The notes beneath the pieces are model-generated. The model saw only the letters and a program-made list of their open reading frames with translations. It searched no databases and was not told the DNA's origin. Position numbers and translations under genes: made by a program. Shown here piece by piece: positions 1-8,414 of a DNA stretch of 64,000 bases. Each line of letters opens with the position of its first letter. Position 1 is the stretch's first letter. Source of the DNA: Methylobacteriaceae bacterium (lineage in GTDB: Bacteria > Pseudomonadota > Alphaproteobacteria > Rhizobiales > Beijerinckiaceae); the NCBI GenBank assembly GCA_016793505.1, contig JAEULW010000296.1, positions 1-64,000 on the forward strand. Reading direction: 5' to 3'.

Positions 1-971
1 GCCGTCACGCCGCCGACATCGACCTCGTAATGCAGCACGTCGCCGGCGAAGACGGCGCGCTTGACGACGCCGACGAGACGGTTCTCGTCCGCCCCGACCG
101 TCGCCGACGCCTCGCGCAGCGCCATGCGATGCGGGCGCACCATCACCTCGACAGGTCCGCGATGCGCGGCCGGCGCGCGCAGCCGCGTCTCGCCCATCGC
201 CAGCGCCTCGCCGTCGGCGGTCGCCCGGAAACGGTTGGTGCGGCCGACGAAGGCGGCGACGAAGGCGCTCGCCGGGCGCTCGTAGAGGTCCTGCGGCGAG
301 CCGAGCTGTTCGAGCTTGCCGGCGTTCATCACCGCGACGCGGTCGCACATCGTCAGCGCCTCGACCTGGTCATGCGTGACGAAGATGGCGGTGATGCCGA
401 GCCGCTGCTGGATGTCGCGTATCTCGGCGCGCATCTCGTCGCGCAGCTTGGCGTCGAGATTGGACAGCGGCTCGTCGAGCAACAGGATTGACGGGCGGAT
501 CACCAGCGCGCGGGCGAGCGCCACGCGCTGCTGCTGGCCGCCCGACATCTGCGCCGGCTTGCGGTCGCCGAGGCCGGTCAGGCGCACCAGCGCGATCGCC
601 TCCTCGACGCGACGGCCGATCTCGGCCCGCTCGACGCCGCGCATCTCGAGGCCGAAGGCGACGTTGCGCGCCACGGTGAGATGCGGGAACAGCGCATAGC
701 TCTGGAACACGACGCCCATGTCGCGCCGGTGGGCGGGCACGCCGGTCAGGTCGCGCCCGTCGACATGGATCGAGCCCTCGCTCGCCGGCGACAGGCCGGC
801 GATCATGCGCAGCGACGTCGTCTTGCCGCAGCCCGAGGGCCCGAGGAAGGCGACCAGCTCGCCCTTGACCACGTCGAGGTCGAGCCGGTCGACGGCGCGC
901 ACGTCGCCGAACCGCTTGGTCAGCCCGCGCAGCGACAGGAAGGGCTGCGCGGCCGCGCCTGCCTGCGTCAT
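1..971 (-). CDS. ABC transporter ATP-binding protein, PotA/FbpC type (partial, C-terminus off the left edge)
   Basis: I translated this from the reverse strand; the ATG is at 971 and the reading frame stays open to base 1, so the C-terminus is missing. It is the cytoplasmic ATPase of an importer of the spermidine/putrescine-iron(III)-thiamine type. Walker A (GPSGCGKTT), a Q-loop (VVFQSYALFPH), the signature MSGGQQQRVALARAL, Walker B (ILLLDEPLSNLDA) and the switch His (VTHDQ) are all visible. The last ~80 readable residues, including VMVRPHRMAL, match the TOBE domain that follows the nucleotide-binding domain in this subfamily. The start lies 4 nt after the stop of the binding-protein gene, so the two are co-transcribed, and the permease genes probably lie beyond base 1. 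The substrate cannot be read from the ATPase. Confidence 0.93.
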   Translation of the reverse strand, partial: MTQAGAAAQPFLSLRGLTKRFGDVRAVDRLDLDVVKGELVAFLGPSGCGKTTSLRMIAGLSPASEGSIHVDGRDLTGVPAHRRDMGVVFQSYALFPHLTVARNVAFGLEMRGVERAEIGRRVEEAIALVRLTGLGDRKPAQMSGGQQQRVALARALVIRPSILLLDEPLSNLDAKLRDEMRAEIRDIQQRLGITAIFVTHDQVEALTMCDRVAVMNAGKLEQLGSPQDLYERPASAFVAAFVGRTNRFRATADGEALAMGETRLRAPAAHRGPVEVMVRPHRMALREASATVGADENRLVGVVKRAVFAGDVLHYEVDVGGVT

Positions 972-975
972 CGCG

Positions 976-2013
976 TCAGCGGCTCAGCGGGATCACCTTG
1001 CGTCGCCACTGTTCGCCGACCGCCTCGCGCACCTTGGCGACGGCGATCCAGTCCACCGCCAGCATCTTGTCCATGTGCTTGACCGCGGTGCGCGCCGCCG
1101 CCGCTTCGGCGATCTGCGCCTTGGCGTTGGTCGGCCCGTAGAACATGCTTTCGGTGAAGGCCTTCTGCGCTTCCGGCGACAGCGCGTAATTGATGAACTT
1201 CTTCGCCGCCGCCGCCTGCGGCGCGCCCTTGACGAGGTTGATCGTGTTGATCTGGAAGACGCTGCCCTCGGCCGGCAGGACCGCCTTCAGCTTGCCGCCC
1301 GAGGTGTCGGAATTGACCTGCGCGCGCGCGTTCCAGCCGATGCCGATGGCCGCCTGGCCATTGATGATCGGCGCATAGACCTCGGGCTTGGGCTCCCATG
1401 TCTGCACCATCGGCGCGATCGGCGCCATCGCCTCGATGCCCTTCTCGAATTTCGACTCGACGCCGCCGCCCTTGTTCATCTTGTCGAGGATCATCACCAG
1501 CGACAGGCCCTGGATGTCGGGGAAGCCGGGAATGACGACCTTGCCCTTCCAGGCCGGGTCGGCGAGGGCCATGATCGACGTCGGCGCCTGCTTCACCTGA
1601 TCGGTGTTGTAGATCATCACCAGATTGTCGAAGGTCACCGCCGCTCCGGCGATCTCGGGCGAACGGGCGTTCGGGAACAGATCCTTCAGCGCTGGCACGG
1701 AGGCCTCGTCGAGCTTCTCGAACAGGCCCTCGTCGGTGCCCGCCTTCGACACGGCGATGTCCATGATCATCACGTCGGTCTGCGGCGCCGCCTTCTGCGC
1801 GCGCAGCGTTCCGAGCATCTGCGCCGAATTCTGCGCCGGCGCATAGACGACCTTGATGTCGGGATTGGCCTTGTTGAAGGCGTCGACGACGGCCGCCTGA
1901 TAGCGGTCCTGGAACAGGCCGGAATAGGCGGTGAAGGTCACGGTCGTCTGCGCCTGCGCCGACGCGGCGGCGAGCGCGATGAAAGCGGTGGACAGGAACA
2001 GCCTGCGGTTCAT
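976..2013 (-). CDS. periplasmic solute-binding protein of an iron/polyamine-type ABC importer
   Basis: This 345-residue protein begins with a Sec signal peptide (MNRRLFLSTAFIALAAASAQAQ, cut probably after AQA) and continues with the two-lobed fold of bacterial extracellular solute-binding proteins (SBP_bac_6/SBP_bac_8 type; phrases such as YSGLFQDRYQAAVVDAF and GIGWNARAQ). It would capture the substrate in the periplasm for the ATPase encoded 4 nt downstream. A strong Shine-Dalgarno, GGGGAGA, lies 6 nt before the ATG. It is third in a minus-strand operon after a nitrilase-family hydrolase and an RraA-like protein, which suggests a nitrogen-containing or organic-acid substrate rather than iron; that is inference. 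No lipobox is present. Confidence 0.85.
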   Translation of the reverse strand: MNRRLFLSTAFIALAAASAQAQTTVTFTAYSGLFQDRYQAAVVDAFNKANPDIKVVYAPAQNSAQMLGTLRAQKAAPQTDVMIMDIAVSKAGTDEGLFEKLDEASVPALKDLFPNARSPEIAGAAVTFDNLVMIYNTDQVKQAPTSIMALADPAWKGKVVIPGFPDIQGLSLVMILDKMNKGGGVESKFEKGIEAMAPIAPMVQTWEPKPEVYAPIINGQAAIGIGWNARAQVNSDTSGGKLKAVLPAEGSVFQINTINLVKGAPQAAAAKKFINYALSPEAQKAFTESMFYGPTNAKAQIAEAAAARTAVKHMDKMLAVDWIAVAKVREAVGEQWRRKVIPLSR

Positions 2014-2049
2014 GATCGTCTCCCCTCGCGGCGCTGGGCGCGCCTGTGT

Positions 2050-2715
2050 TTATCGCTTCAGCTTGCTTTCGACATGCGCCCGCGCGCCGCTGATGTCGGG
2101 CAGCTTCTCGCCCTTGCGCAGCCGCTCGAGCAGCACGAGCTCGTTCTCCTGCATGGCGATGGCGCGCTCGGCCAGCGCCTTCGCGTCTTTGGGGTCCATG
2201 ACGATGACGCCGCTTTCGTCGCACAGCACCGCGTCGCCCGGATTGACCGTCTGCCCGCCGACGCAGACGGGCACGTTGAGCTGGCCCTCGACGCCGAGAA
2301 TCTTGGTGGTGATCGGCGAGGGGCCGCGGCACCACACCGGCATGTCCACCTTGACGATCTCCGAGAAGTCGGTCGCCGGCCCGTCGATCACGCCGGCCTT
2401 GACGCCAGCCGCCTTCATCAGATGCGTGATGACGCCGCCCCAGCAGGCGTGCTTGTCGTCGCCGGAGCGGTCGATCATCACCACGTCGCCCGGCCGCACA
2501 TGCGCGGTGAGGTAGTGCAGCAGCGTCGAATCGGCGTGCGGAATGCGCAGCGTCACGGCGGTTCCGGCGACGCGCTTGGTCGGCAGCACGGCGCGGATCG
2601 CGCGGTCGACGAAGCCGGAATGCAGCACATGGCCGATCGTCGCGGTCTCGCAGCGTTCGAGCAGGGCGACGAGTTCGGCCGGAATCTGCGCCGGCATGGG
2701 ATTGACGGTGAACAT
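2050..2715 (-). CDS. RraA-like family protein (HMG/CHA aldolase fold), probably non-canonical
   Basis: The gene encodes 221 residues starting at MFTVNPMPAQ (ATG at 2715); the longer open frame upstream overlaps the preceding gene and is not used. The family includes 4-hydroxy-4-methyl-2-oxoglutarate/oxaloacetate aldolases and the RNase E inhibitor RraA. Family marks are the GDVVMIDRSGDD strand, the glycine stretch WGGVITHLMKAAGVKAGVIDG and the C-terminal PGDAVLCDESGVIVM. In characterised aldolases the central motif reads DGxxRD; here it is DGPATD, so the Asp that binds the metal is kept but the substrate-binding Arg is a Thr. It may therefore do something other than pyruvate aldol cleavage. 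It sits 14 nt after the nitrilase-family gene and 36 nt before the binding-protein gene. Confidence 0.85.
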   Translation of the reverse strand: MFTVNPMPAQIPAELVALLERCETATIGHVLHSGFVDRAIRAVLPTKRVAGTAVTLRIPHADSTLLHYLTAHVRPGDVVMIDRSGDDKHACWGGVITHLMKAAGVKAGVIDGPATDFSEIVKVDMPVWCRGPSPITTKILGVEGQLNVPVCVGGQTVNPGDAVLCDESGVIVMDPKDAKALAERAIAMQENELVLLERLRKGEKLPDISGARAHVESKLKR

Positions 2716-2729
2716 GGCGATGCGTCCGT

Positions 2730-3533
2730 TCAGATCACGTGATGCTGCGCGACGGGCAGCTTCGAGCGGATGTCGCGCATGTAGTCGAAGTCGAGCCGCG
2801 CCGAGGTGAAGCCGACCTTGTCGGAGCATTGCGCGATGATGTGGCCCCACGGGTCGATCGCCATCGAATGGCCGTAGCACCATTTGGCGCCTTCGGCATG
2901 CGAGAACACCTGGCCGGTGGCGAGGAAATAGGTCTGCGTCTCGACCGCGCGGGCGCGGGCGAGCAGCTCCCAGTGGTCCTTGCCGGTCATCAGCGTGAAG
3001 GCGGCCGGCAGCACGATTACCTCCGCCCCCTTGTCGCGCAGCGCCCGGAACAGTTCGGGGAAGCGGATGTCGTAGCAGATGGCGCAGCCCACCGTGACGT
3101 CGCCGACCTTGTAGGTGACGACCTCGTCGCCGCGCGCCACGCTGTCGGACTCGCGGTAGCGCATGCCGCCCGGCACGTCGACGTCGAACAGATGCATCTT
3201 GCGGTAGCGGGCGATCTGTTCGCCCTTCGGGTTGAACACCAGAGTCGTATTGTAGTGCGTATTGCCCACGCGCTCGACGATCGACCCGGCATGGATCGTC
3301 ACGCCGAGCTTTTTGGCAAGGCCGGACATGCCTTCATACGCCTCGCCCACCGGAAAGGTCTCGCCGCTGGCATGCATCGAGGTCGGATTGGCGCCGAGAT
3401 AGGCGAAATATTCCGGCAGCACCACGAGATCGGGACGCTCGGCGTCGACGGCGCGGCTGATCAGATCGGACGCCGTGCGGATGTTGGCGGACTTGTCGCC
3501 CTGCGAATTCATCTGGACCAGGCTGACTTTCAT
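2730..3533 (-). CDS. carbon-nitrogen hydrolase (nitrilase superfamily, Nit/omega-amidase-like)
   Basis: This cytoplasmic 267-residue amidohydrolase starts at MKVSLVQMNS; GGGAGAG precedes the ATG by a few bases. The Glu-Lys-Cys catalytic triad of the superfamily is complete: E41 (VVLPEYF), K112 (YRKMHLFDVD) and C153 (GCAICYDIRFPELF). The CYDIRFPELFR motif and the length are typical of Nit1/Nit2-like proteins, which hydrolyse deaminated glutathione or omega-amides such as alpha-ketoglutaramate; the exact amide here is unknown. It is the first gene of the minus-strand operon with the RraA-like protein and the ABC importer, so it may act on the imported compound. It diverges from the dehydrogenase at 3722. 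Confidence 0.9.
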   Translation of the reverse strand: MKVSLVQMNSQGDKSANIRTASDLISRAVDAERPDLVVLPEYFAYLGANPTSMHASGETFPVGEAYEGMSGLAKKLGVTIHAGSIVERVGNTHYNTTLVFNPKGEQIARYRKMHLFDVDVPGGMRYRESDSVARGDEVVTYKVGDVTVGCAICYDIRFPELFRALRDKGAEVIVLPAAFTLMTGKDHWELLARARAVETQTYFLATGQVFSHAEGAKWCYGHSMAIDPWGHIIAQCSDKVGFTSARLDFDYMRDIRSKLPVAQHHVI

Positions 3534-3637
3534 GGAGCTCTCCCGTGCGTGGCCAGAGACAAGCACATCGTCGCCCCCCTCACAACACGTGATGGCGCGC
3601 GCATGGTCGCCTTGCGCGGCGCTCGATGCGAGGGGCG

Positions 3638-3658
3638 AAGTTTCAGAAAACGAAACTT
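3638..3658. promoter_or_regulatory. inverted repeat, candidate operator between divergent genes
   Basis: Perfect 7-bp arms AAGTTTC and GAAACTT are separated by 7 bp of A-rich DNA (AGAAAAC). The element lies in the 188-bp spacer between the nitrilase-family gene (minus) and the YihU-like dehydrogenase (plus), about 60 bp before the latter's start. AT-rich arms are conspicuous in this GC-rich genome. No regulator gene is adjacent, so the binding protein is unknown. Confidence 0.5.
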
Positions 3659-3721
3659 TGCCGCGACGTGCTAGAAGCGGCGGCGCGACCGAAAGGTCGG
3701 CTGGATGAAGGAGCGCAGCGC

Positions 3722-4621
3722 ATGGAAAAGGTCGGCTTCATCGGATTGGGACGCATGGGCCGGCCGATGGCCGCCAATCTCTGCCGCAAGGGCTTCGGCG
3801 TCACGGGCTACGACGTCACGCCGGAGGCGGTCGCCGCCTTCGAGGCGCTGCAGGGGCGCGGCGCGTCCTCCGTCGCCGAGGCCGTGGCCGGCGCCGGGAT
3901 CGTCGTCACCATGTTGCCGAATTCGGCGATCGTGCGCGAGGTCGTCGCAGGGCCGGGCGGCGTCTTCGCCCATGCCGCGCGCGGCGCGCTGGTGATGGAC
4001 ATGAGCACCGTCGATCCGACGACGACGGACGAACTCGCCGCCGCCGCCGCGGCGCGCGGCCTGTCCTTCGTCGATGCGCCGGTCGGACGCCTCGCCAGCC
4101 ATGCCGACGCCGGCCAGTCGCTGTTCATGGTCGGCGCCGCCGACGCCGATTTCGCGCGCGTCAAGCCGCTGCTCGAGGCGATGGGCTCGACCATCCATCA
4201 TTGCGGCCCGCCCGGCGCAGGCATGCGCACCAAGCTCGTCAACAATTTCCTCGCCGTCGCCTCCTGCCAGATGAACGCCGAGGCGCTGGCCCTCGCCGCC
4301 CGGCTCGGCCTCGATCTGCAGACGACGCTGTCGGTTCTTTACGGCACCACGGCGAAGAACGGCCAGCTCGAGATCAACTGGCCATCCAAATCGCTCGCCG
4401 GCGACGTCTCGCCCGGCTTCACCATCGATCTGGCGCACAAGGACCTGTCGCTGATCGTCGAGGCCGCCAACGCCGCCCGCCTGCCGATGCCGATCGCGGC
4501 GGCGGCGCGCGAGGCCTTTTCCAGCGCCCGGGCGCGCGGCTTCGGCGGCCAGGATTTCTCCGCCATGCTCGACGCCCACTGCGCGCTGGTCGGCCTGACG
4601 CCGCCGCGGCTGCCGCGCTGA
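3722..4621 (+). CDS. NAD(P)-dependent beta-hydroxyacid dehydrogenase, YihU-like (sulfolactaldehyde/succinate-semialdehyde reductase-like)
   Basis: The protein has 299 residues starting at MEKVGFIGLG; GAAGGAG precedes the ATG by 8 bp. The N-terminal Rossmann domain carries GLGRMG and the C-terminal helical domain contains the catalytic Lys in MRTKLVNNFLA. The motif DAPVGR, the TTAKNGQLEINWPSK stretch and SPGFTIDLAHKDL resemble, from memory, Escherichia coli YihU, which reduces sulfolactaldehyde (and succinic semialdehyde in vitro), more than ordinary 3-hydroxyisobutyrate dehydrogenase. The identification as a beta-hydroxyacid dehydrogenase is firm; the substrate is not. No other sulfoglycolysis gene is nearby. 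It stands alone on the plus strand, divergent from the amidohydrolase operon. Confidence 0.85.
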   Translation: MEKVGFIGLGRMGRPMAANLCRKGFGVTGYDVTPEAVAAFEALQGRGASSVAEAVAGAGIVVTMLPNSAIVREVVAGPGGVFAHAARGALVMDMSTVDPTTTDELAAAAAARGLSFVDAPVGRLASHADAGQSLFMVGAADADFARVKPLLEAMGSTIHHCGPPGAGMRTKLVNNFLAVASCQMNAEALALAARLGLDLQTTLSVLYGTTAKNGQLEINWPSKSLAGDVSPGFTIDLAHKDLSLIVEAANAARLPMPIAAAAREAFSSARARGFGGQDFSAMLDAHCALVGLTPPRLPR

Positions 4622-4685
4622 GCCCCGCTCTGGCGCGCCGGCCGGCCCGCGCCTATCTCTCAGCGGGGCGGGGCGGGACGGCGCG

Positions 4686-5363
4686 ATGAAGATTCTGATC
4701 GTCGAGGACGATGCTGCGACCGCCGCCTATCTGCGCGACGGCCTGCTGGCGCAGGGCCACGAGGTCGCCCATGCCGACAATGGTCGCGACGGGCTGTTCC
4801 GCGCCTCGGGCGAGACGTTCGACGTGTTGATCGTCGACCGCATGCTGCCCGAGCTCGACGGCGTCGGCCTGGTTCGCCGGCTGCGCGAGGCGGGCGTGCG
4901 CACGCCGACGCTGTTCCTCACCGCGCTTGGCGGCGTCGATGACCGCGTCGCGGGGCTGGAGGCCGGCGCCGACGACTATCTCGTCAAGCCTTTCGCCTTC
5001 GCCGAACTCGCCGCCCGCCTCGCCGCGCTGGCGCGCCGTCCGCCGCTGCCCGAGGCGCGCACCCGCCTCGCCCTCGCCGATCTCGAGATCGATCTGATCG
5101 ATCGCAAGGTGACGCGCGCCGGCCGCGCCATCGACCTGCAGCCGCGCGAATTCGAGCTGTTGCGCTATCTCGTCGAGAACGCCGGCCGCGTCGTGACGCG
5201 CGCCATGCTGCTGGAAAATGTCTGGGAGTATCATTTCGACCCGAAGACCAACATCGTCGAGACCCATGTCAGCCGCCTGCGCGCCAAGGTCGACAAGGGG
5301 TTCGACGCCGACTTGATCGTCACGCTGCGCGGCGCGGGATACATGATCCGTGACCCTGCCTAG
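4686..5363 (+). CDS. two-component response regulator, OmpR/PhoB family
   Basis: The 225-residue regulator has an N-terminal receiver domain (acidic pair in VEDD, phospho-acceptor D51 in LIVDRM, conserved Lys in YLVKPF) and a C-terminal winged helix DNA-binding domain (LQPREFELLRYLVENAGRVVTR ending RGAGYMI). It is activated by phosphotransfer from the histidine kinase whose GTG start overlaps its last 14 bases. The HtrA protease encoded right after the kinase suggests an envelope-stress or cation-response role like CpxR or TctD/QseB regulators; that is inference. Confidence 0.95.
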   Translation: MKILIVEDDAATAAYLRDGLLAQGHEVAHADNGRDGLFRASGETFDVLIVDRMLPELDGVGLVRRLREAGVRTPTLFLTALGGVDDRVAGLEAGADDYLVKPFAFAELAARLAALARRPPLPEARTRLALADLEIDLIDRKVTRAGRAIDLQPREFELLRYLVENAGRVVTRAMLLENVWEYHFDPKTNIVETHVSRLRAKVDKGFDADLIVTLRGAGYMIRDPA

Positions 5364-6726
5364 GCTGCTGCGCACCACCAGCTTCCGCTTCGCGCTGCTC
5401 TATGCGGCGGTGTTCGCCGCCTCGATCGGCCCGCTCGGGGCGATCGTCTATTACTCGACCCGCGCCGCGCTGGAGCAGCGCGCCCGCGCCCAGGTCGATT
5501 CCGAACTGCGCGCCCTGATCACCGAATACCGCACGCGCGGCCTCGAGCGGCTGATCGTCGTCGTCGCCGCCCGCCAGCAGGCGCGCCGGCGCGATGCGCT
5601 CGAATATTCGCTCAACACCGTGCAGGGCGCGCTGCTCGCCGGCCGCCACATTCCGGTCGCCGAGGCTTCCGGGATTGTCGCCATCCCGCCGCAGGAGGGC
5701 GCGCCGGCCGCCGCGCCGCGCCGCGCCTATTACCGCGCCGTGCGCCTCGACAATGGGGCCCAGCTCGTCGTCGCCGACGATCTCGACTGGATCGACAACG
5801 TCCAGGACGCGATCCTCAACGCCTTCGGCTGGGCGCTGGCGGCCGGCCTCGTGCTGGCCTTCGTCGGCGGCGTCTGGCTGGCGACGCGCTTTCTCGAGCG
5901 CCTCGACGCGATGACGCGCACCGCCTCCGCCATCGTCGGCGGCGACCTGTCGAGCCGCATTCCGGTCGGCGCCGGCGACGACGAGTTCGATCGCCTCGCC
6001 CGCGCCTTCAACGCCATGCTCGACCGGCTCGCCCAGCTCATGGAGAGCCTGAAGCAGGTGACGAACGACGTCGCCCACGATCTGCGCACGCCGCTGGCGC
6101 GGCTGCGCCATGCGCTCGACTCGGCTGGCCGCGACGCCGTCTCGCTGCCCGACATGCGCGCGCGGATCGACGCCGCCGCCCATCAGATCGACGGCATTCT
6201 GGAGACTTTCGCGGCGCTGCTGCGCATCGCCGAGATCGAGGGCGGGGTGCGGCGCGCCGGCTTCGCCCCGGTCGATCTTGGCGATCTCGCCGGACGCCTC
6301 GCCGACGATTGGCGCGCCGTCGCCGAGGAGCGTCGGCAGACGATCGCGGTCGAGGCCGCGCCCGGCCTCGTCATCCCCGGCGACCGTGAGCTGCTGACCC
6401 AGCTCCTCGCCAATCTGCTCGAGAACGCCCTGCGCCACACGCCGGAGGGAACCCGCATCCGCATCCGCGCCGCGCGCGAGGCCGGCGCCCCGGTCCTCGC
6501 CGTGATCGACGACGGGCCGGGCGTGGCGGAGGCCGAGCGCGACAAGATTTTTCGGCGCTTCTACCGCACCGAGCGCAGCCGCACGACGCCGGGCGGCGGC
6601 CTCGGCCTGGCGCTGGCCGCGGCTGTCGCCGAACTGCATGGGGCGACGCTCAGCGCCGACGACGCCCGGCCGGGACTGGCCGTGACCCTGCGCTTTCCCG
6701 CCCCCGCCAACATTGGGAAACCGTAA
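5350..6726 (+). CDS. sensor histidine kinase (HAMP, HisKA, HATPase_c)
   Basis: The 458-residue inner-membrane kinase begins at a GTG that overlaps the response regulator gene by 14 nt, showing translational coupling. Two membrane segments (about residues 10-34 and 155-178) bracket a ~120-residue periplasmic sensor region. A HAMP domain follows, then the H-box NDVAHDLRTPLARLR with phosphorylated H243, the N-box NLLENALRHTPEGT, G1 (DDGPGVAE) and G2 (GGGLGLALA). It autophosphorylates and passes phosphate to D51 of the upstream regulator. The periplasmic domain has no recognisable ligand motif, so the signal is unknown. Confidence 0.94.
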   Translation: MTLPRLLRTTSFRFALLYAAVFAASIGPLGAIVYYSTRAALEQRARAQVDSELRALITEYRTRGLERLIVVVAARQQARRRDALEYSLNTVQGALLAGRHIPVAEASGIVAIPPQEGAPAAAPRRAYYRAVRLDNGAQLVVADDLDWIDNVQDAILNAFGWALAAGLVLAFVGGVWLATRFLERLDAMTRTASAIVGGDLSSRIPVGAGDDEFDRLARAFNAMLDRLAQLMESLKQVTNDVAHDLRTPLARLRHALDSAGRDAVSLPDMRARIDAAAHQIDGILETFAALLRIAEIEGGVRRAGFAPVDLGDLAGRLADDWRAVAEERRQTIAVEAAPGLVIPGDRELLTQLLANLLENALRHTPEGTRIRIRAAREAGAPVLAVIDDGPGVAEAERDKIFRRFYRTERSRTTPGGGLGLALAAAVAELHGATLSADDARPGLAVTLRFPAPANIGKP

Positions 6727-6813
6727 TCTCGCCGCCCCTTTCGCGCCTGATCCGCGCGCTTATCTCCGCTCCGAAGGTCGCCGCTGCGGCGATCGCCGAG
6801 ATTGGAGAACGTC

Positions 6814-8304
6814 ATGTCGCAGTCGCTTCTGCAGGGCCCCGCCCGCAAGCCGCGCCTCGCCGCAACGGCCGCCGTCGCCGCCCTGATCGCCGCCGGCGCC
6901 GTCGGCTTCCTCCCGCCGTCCATCCCCGCGCAGGCCGCGCAGGTCGACACCAGCGGCCTTTCCGCCAACGCCATGCCCTCCTTCGCCAAGGTCGTCGAGC
7001 GGGTGAAGCCGGCCGTCGTGTCGGTGAAGGTCGAGATCGCCGAGGCGATGGCCTCCGACGCCCAGATGTCGCCCGACGACATGCCGCCGCAGCTGCGCGA
7101 ATTCTTCAAGCGCTTCGGCGCGCCCGGCTTCGGCCCGCAGACGCCCGGCCGCCAGACGCCGCGCCGCGCCCAGGGCCAGGGCTCGGGCTTCTTCATTTCC
7201 GGCGACGGCTACGTCGTCACCAACAATCATGTCGTCAAGAACGCCAAGTCGGTGCGCATCACCACCGACTCCGGCCATGAGCTGACGGCGCGCGTCGTCG
7301 GCGCCGACGCCAAGACCGATCTCGCTTTGCTGAAGGTCAATGAAGCCGGCGACTATCCCTTCGTCGTCCTGTCGAAGGACAGCCCGCCGATCGGCGACTG
7401 GGTGGTGGCGATCGGCAACCCCTTCGGCCTCGGCGGAACGGTCACCGCCGGCATCGTCTCGGCCAAGGGCCGCGACATCGGCTCGGGCCCCTATGACGAC
7501 TATCTGCAGATCGACGCGCCGATCAACCGCGGCAATTCCGGCGGCCCGACCTTCAATCTGAAGGGCGAGGTGGTCGGCGTGAACACGGCGATCTTCTCGC
7601 CCTCCGGCGGCAGTATCGGCGTCGCCTTCGCCATTCCGGCCAGCACGGTCGAGGGCGTCGTCGGCCAGCTGAAGGACGGCGGCAAGGTCTCGCGCGCCTA
7701 TCTCGGCGTGCGCATCCAGTCGGTGACGCAGGACCTCGCCGACGGTCTCGGCCTGAAGAGCGCCGCCGGCGCGCTGGTCGATCAGGCCGAGCCCGGCACG
7801 CCGGCGGCCAAAGCCGGCCTCAAGTCGGGCGACGTCATCGTCGCGCTGAACGGCGTCGAGGTGAAGGACGCGCGCGACCTGACCCGTCGCGTCGGCGCCC
7901 TGAAGCCCGGCGAGAGCGCCGAGATCGGCTATCTGCGCGGCGGCGAGAAGATGACCGCGCGCGTCTCGCTCGCCGGTCAGGACCAGATGAAGACGGCCGA
8001 GGCGAAGCCCGCGGCCGGCGACGCGAAGGCCGCGCTCGGCGTCCGCCTCGCCCCGGCCCGCGAGGTGCAGGGCGCCGGCGAGGAGGGCGTTGCGGTGGTC
8101 GGCGTCGATCCGGACGGGCAGGGCGCCGCCCGCGGCCTCAAGGAAGGCGACGTCATCCTCGAAGTCGGCGGCAGGAGCGTCAGCCGCCCGGACGAGGTCA
8201 GGGCCGGCGTCGACTCGGCCCGCAAAGACGGCAAGAAAGCGATCCTTCTCAAGGTGAAGTCGGCCGAGGGATCGCGTTTCGTCGCCGTGCCCTTCGCCGG
8301 CTGA
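6814..8304 (+). CDS. periplasmic serine protease, HtrA/DegP (Do) family
   Basis: The start chosen is the ATG at 6814, which has GGAG 6 nt upstream; a TTG further upstream overlaps that ribosome site. The 496-residue product has a signal peptide ending near IPAQAAQ, a trypsin-like domain with the triad H139 (NNHVVK), D169 (AKTDLALL) and S242 (GNSGGP), and two C-terminal PDZ domains (about 285-375 and 405-490). DegP-type enzymes degrade or refold misfolded envelope proteins. It follows a two-component system by 87 bp, a common arrangement in alphaproteobacteria suggesting stress-responsive control, and is closed by a strong hairpin terminator. Confidence 0.95.
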   Translation: MSQSLLQGPARKPRLAATAAVAALIAAGAVGFLPPSIPAQAAQVDTSGLSANAMPSFAKVVERVKPAVVSVKVEIAEAMASDAQMSPDDMPPQLREFFKRFGAPGFGPQTPGRQTPRRAQGQGSGFFISGDGYVVTNNHVVKNAKSVRITTDSGHELTARVVGADAKTDLALLKVNEAGDYPFVVLSKDSPPIGDWVVAIGNPFGLGGTVTAGIVSAKGRDIGSGPYDDYLQIDAPINRGNSGGPTFNLKGEVVGVNTAIFSPSGGSIGVAFAIPASTVEGVVGQLKDGGKVSRAYLGVRIQSVTQDLADGLGLKSAAGALVDQAEPGTPAAKAGLKSGDVIVALNGVEVKDARDLTRRVGALKPGESAEIGYLRGGEKMTARVSLAGQDQMKTAEAKPAAGDAKAALGVRLAPAREVQGAGEEGVAVVGVDPDGQGAARGLKEGDVILEVGGRSVSRPDEVRAGVDSARKDGKKAILLKVKSAEGSRFVAVPFAG

Positions 8305-8325
8305 CCCCACGGCGGTAGGGCGACG

Positions 8326-8364
8326 AGCCCGCGCGGCGTCCCCCCACGCCGCGCGGGCTTATTT
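8326..8364 (+). terminator. intrinsic terminator after the htrA-like gene
   Basis: A perfect 14-bp stem (AGCCCGCGCGGCGT pairing with ACGCCGCGCGGGCT) closes a loop of six C and is followed by TTATTTG. It lies 22 bp after the protease stop codon, separating it from the next gene. Confidence 0.85.
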
Positions 8365-8392
8365 GCGTCTTGCCGCGGCGCTGCGGCTCCAT

Positions 8393-8414
8393 CATATTGC
8401 GAAAAGCGAATATG
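8393..8414. promoter_or_regulatory. AT-rich inverted repeat upstream of the MBL-fold hydrolase, candidate operator
   Basis: Perfect arms CATATT and AATATG flank a 10-bp centre that itself reads GCG-AAAA-GCG. It ends immediately before the AAGGAG ribosome site of the gene at 8429, where a bound repressor would block initiation. BigR/ArsR-type regulators of beta-lactamase-like hydrolases bind AT-rich palindromes, but no such regulator gene is next to it, so the assignment is speculative. Confidence 0.4.
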
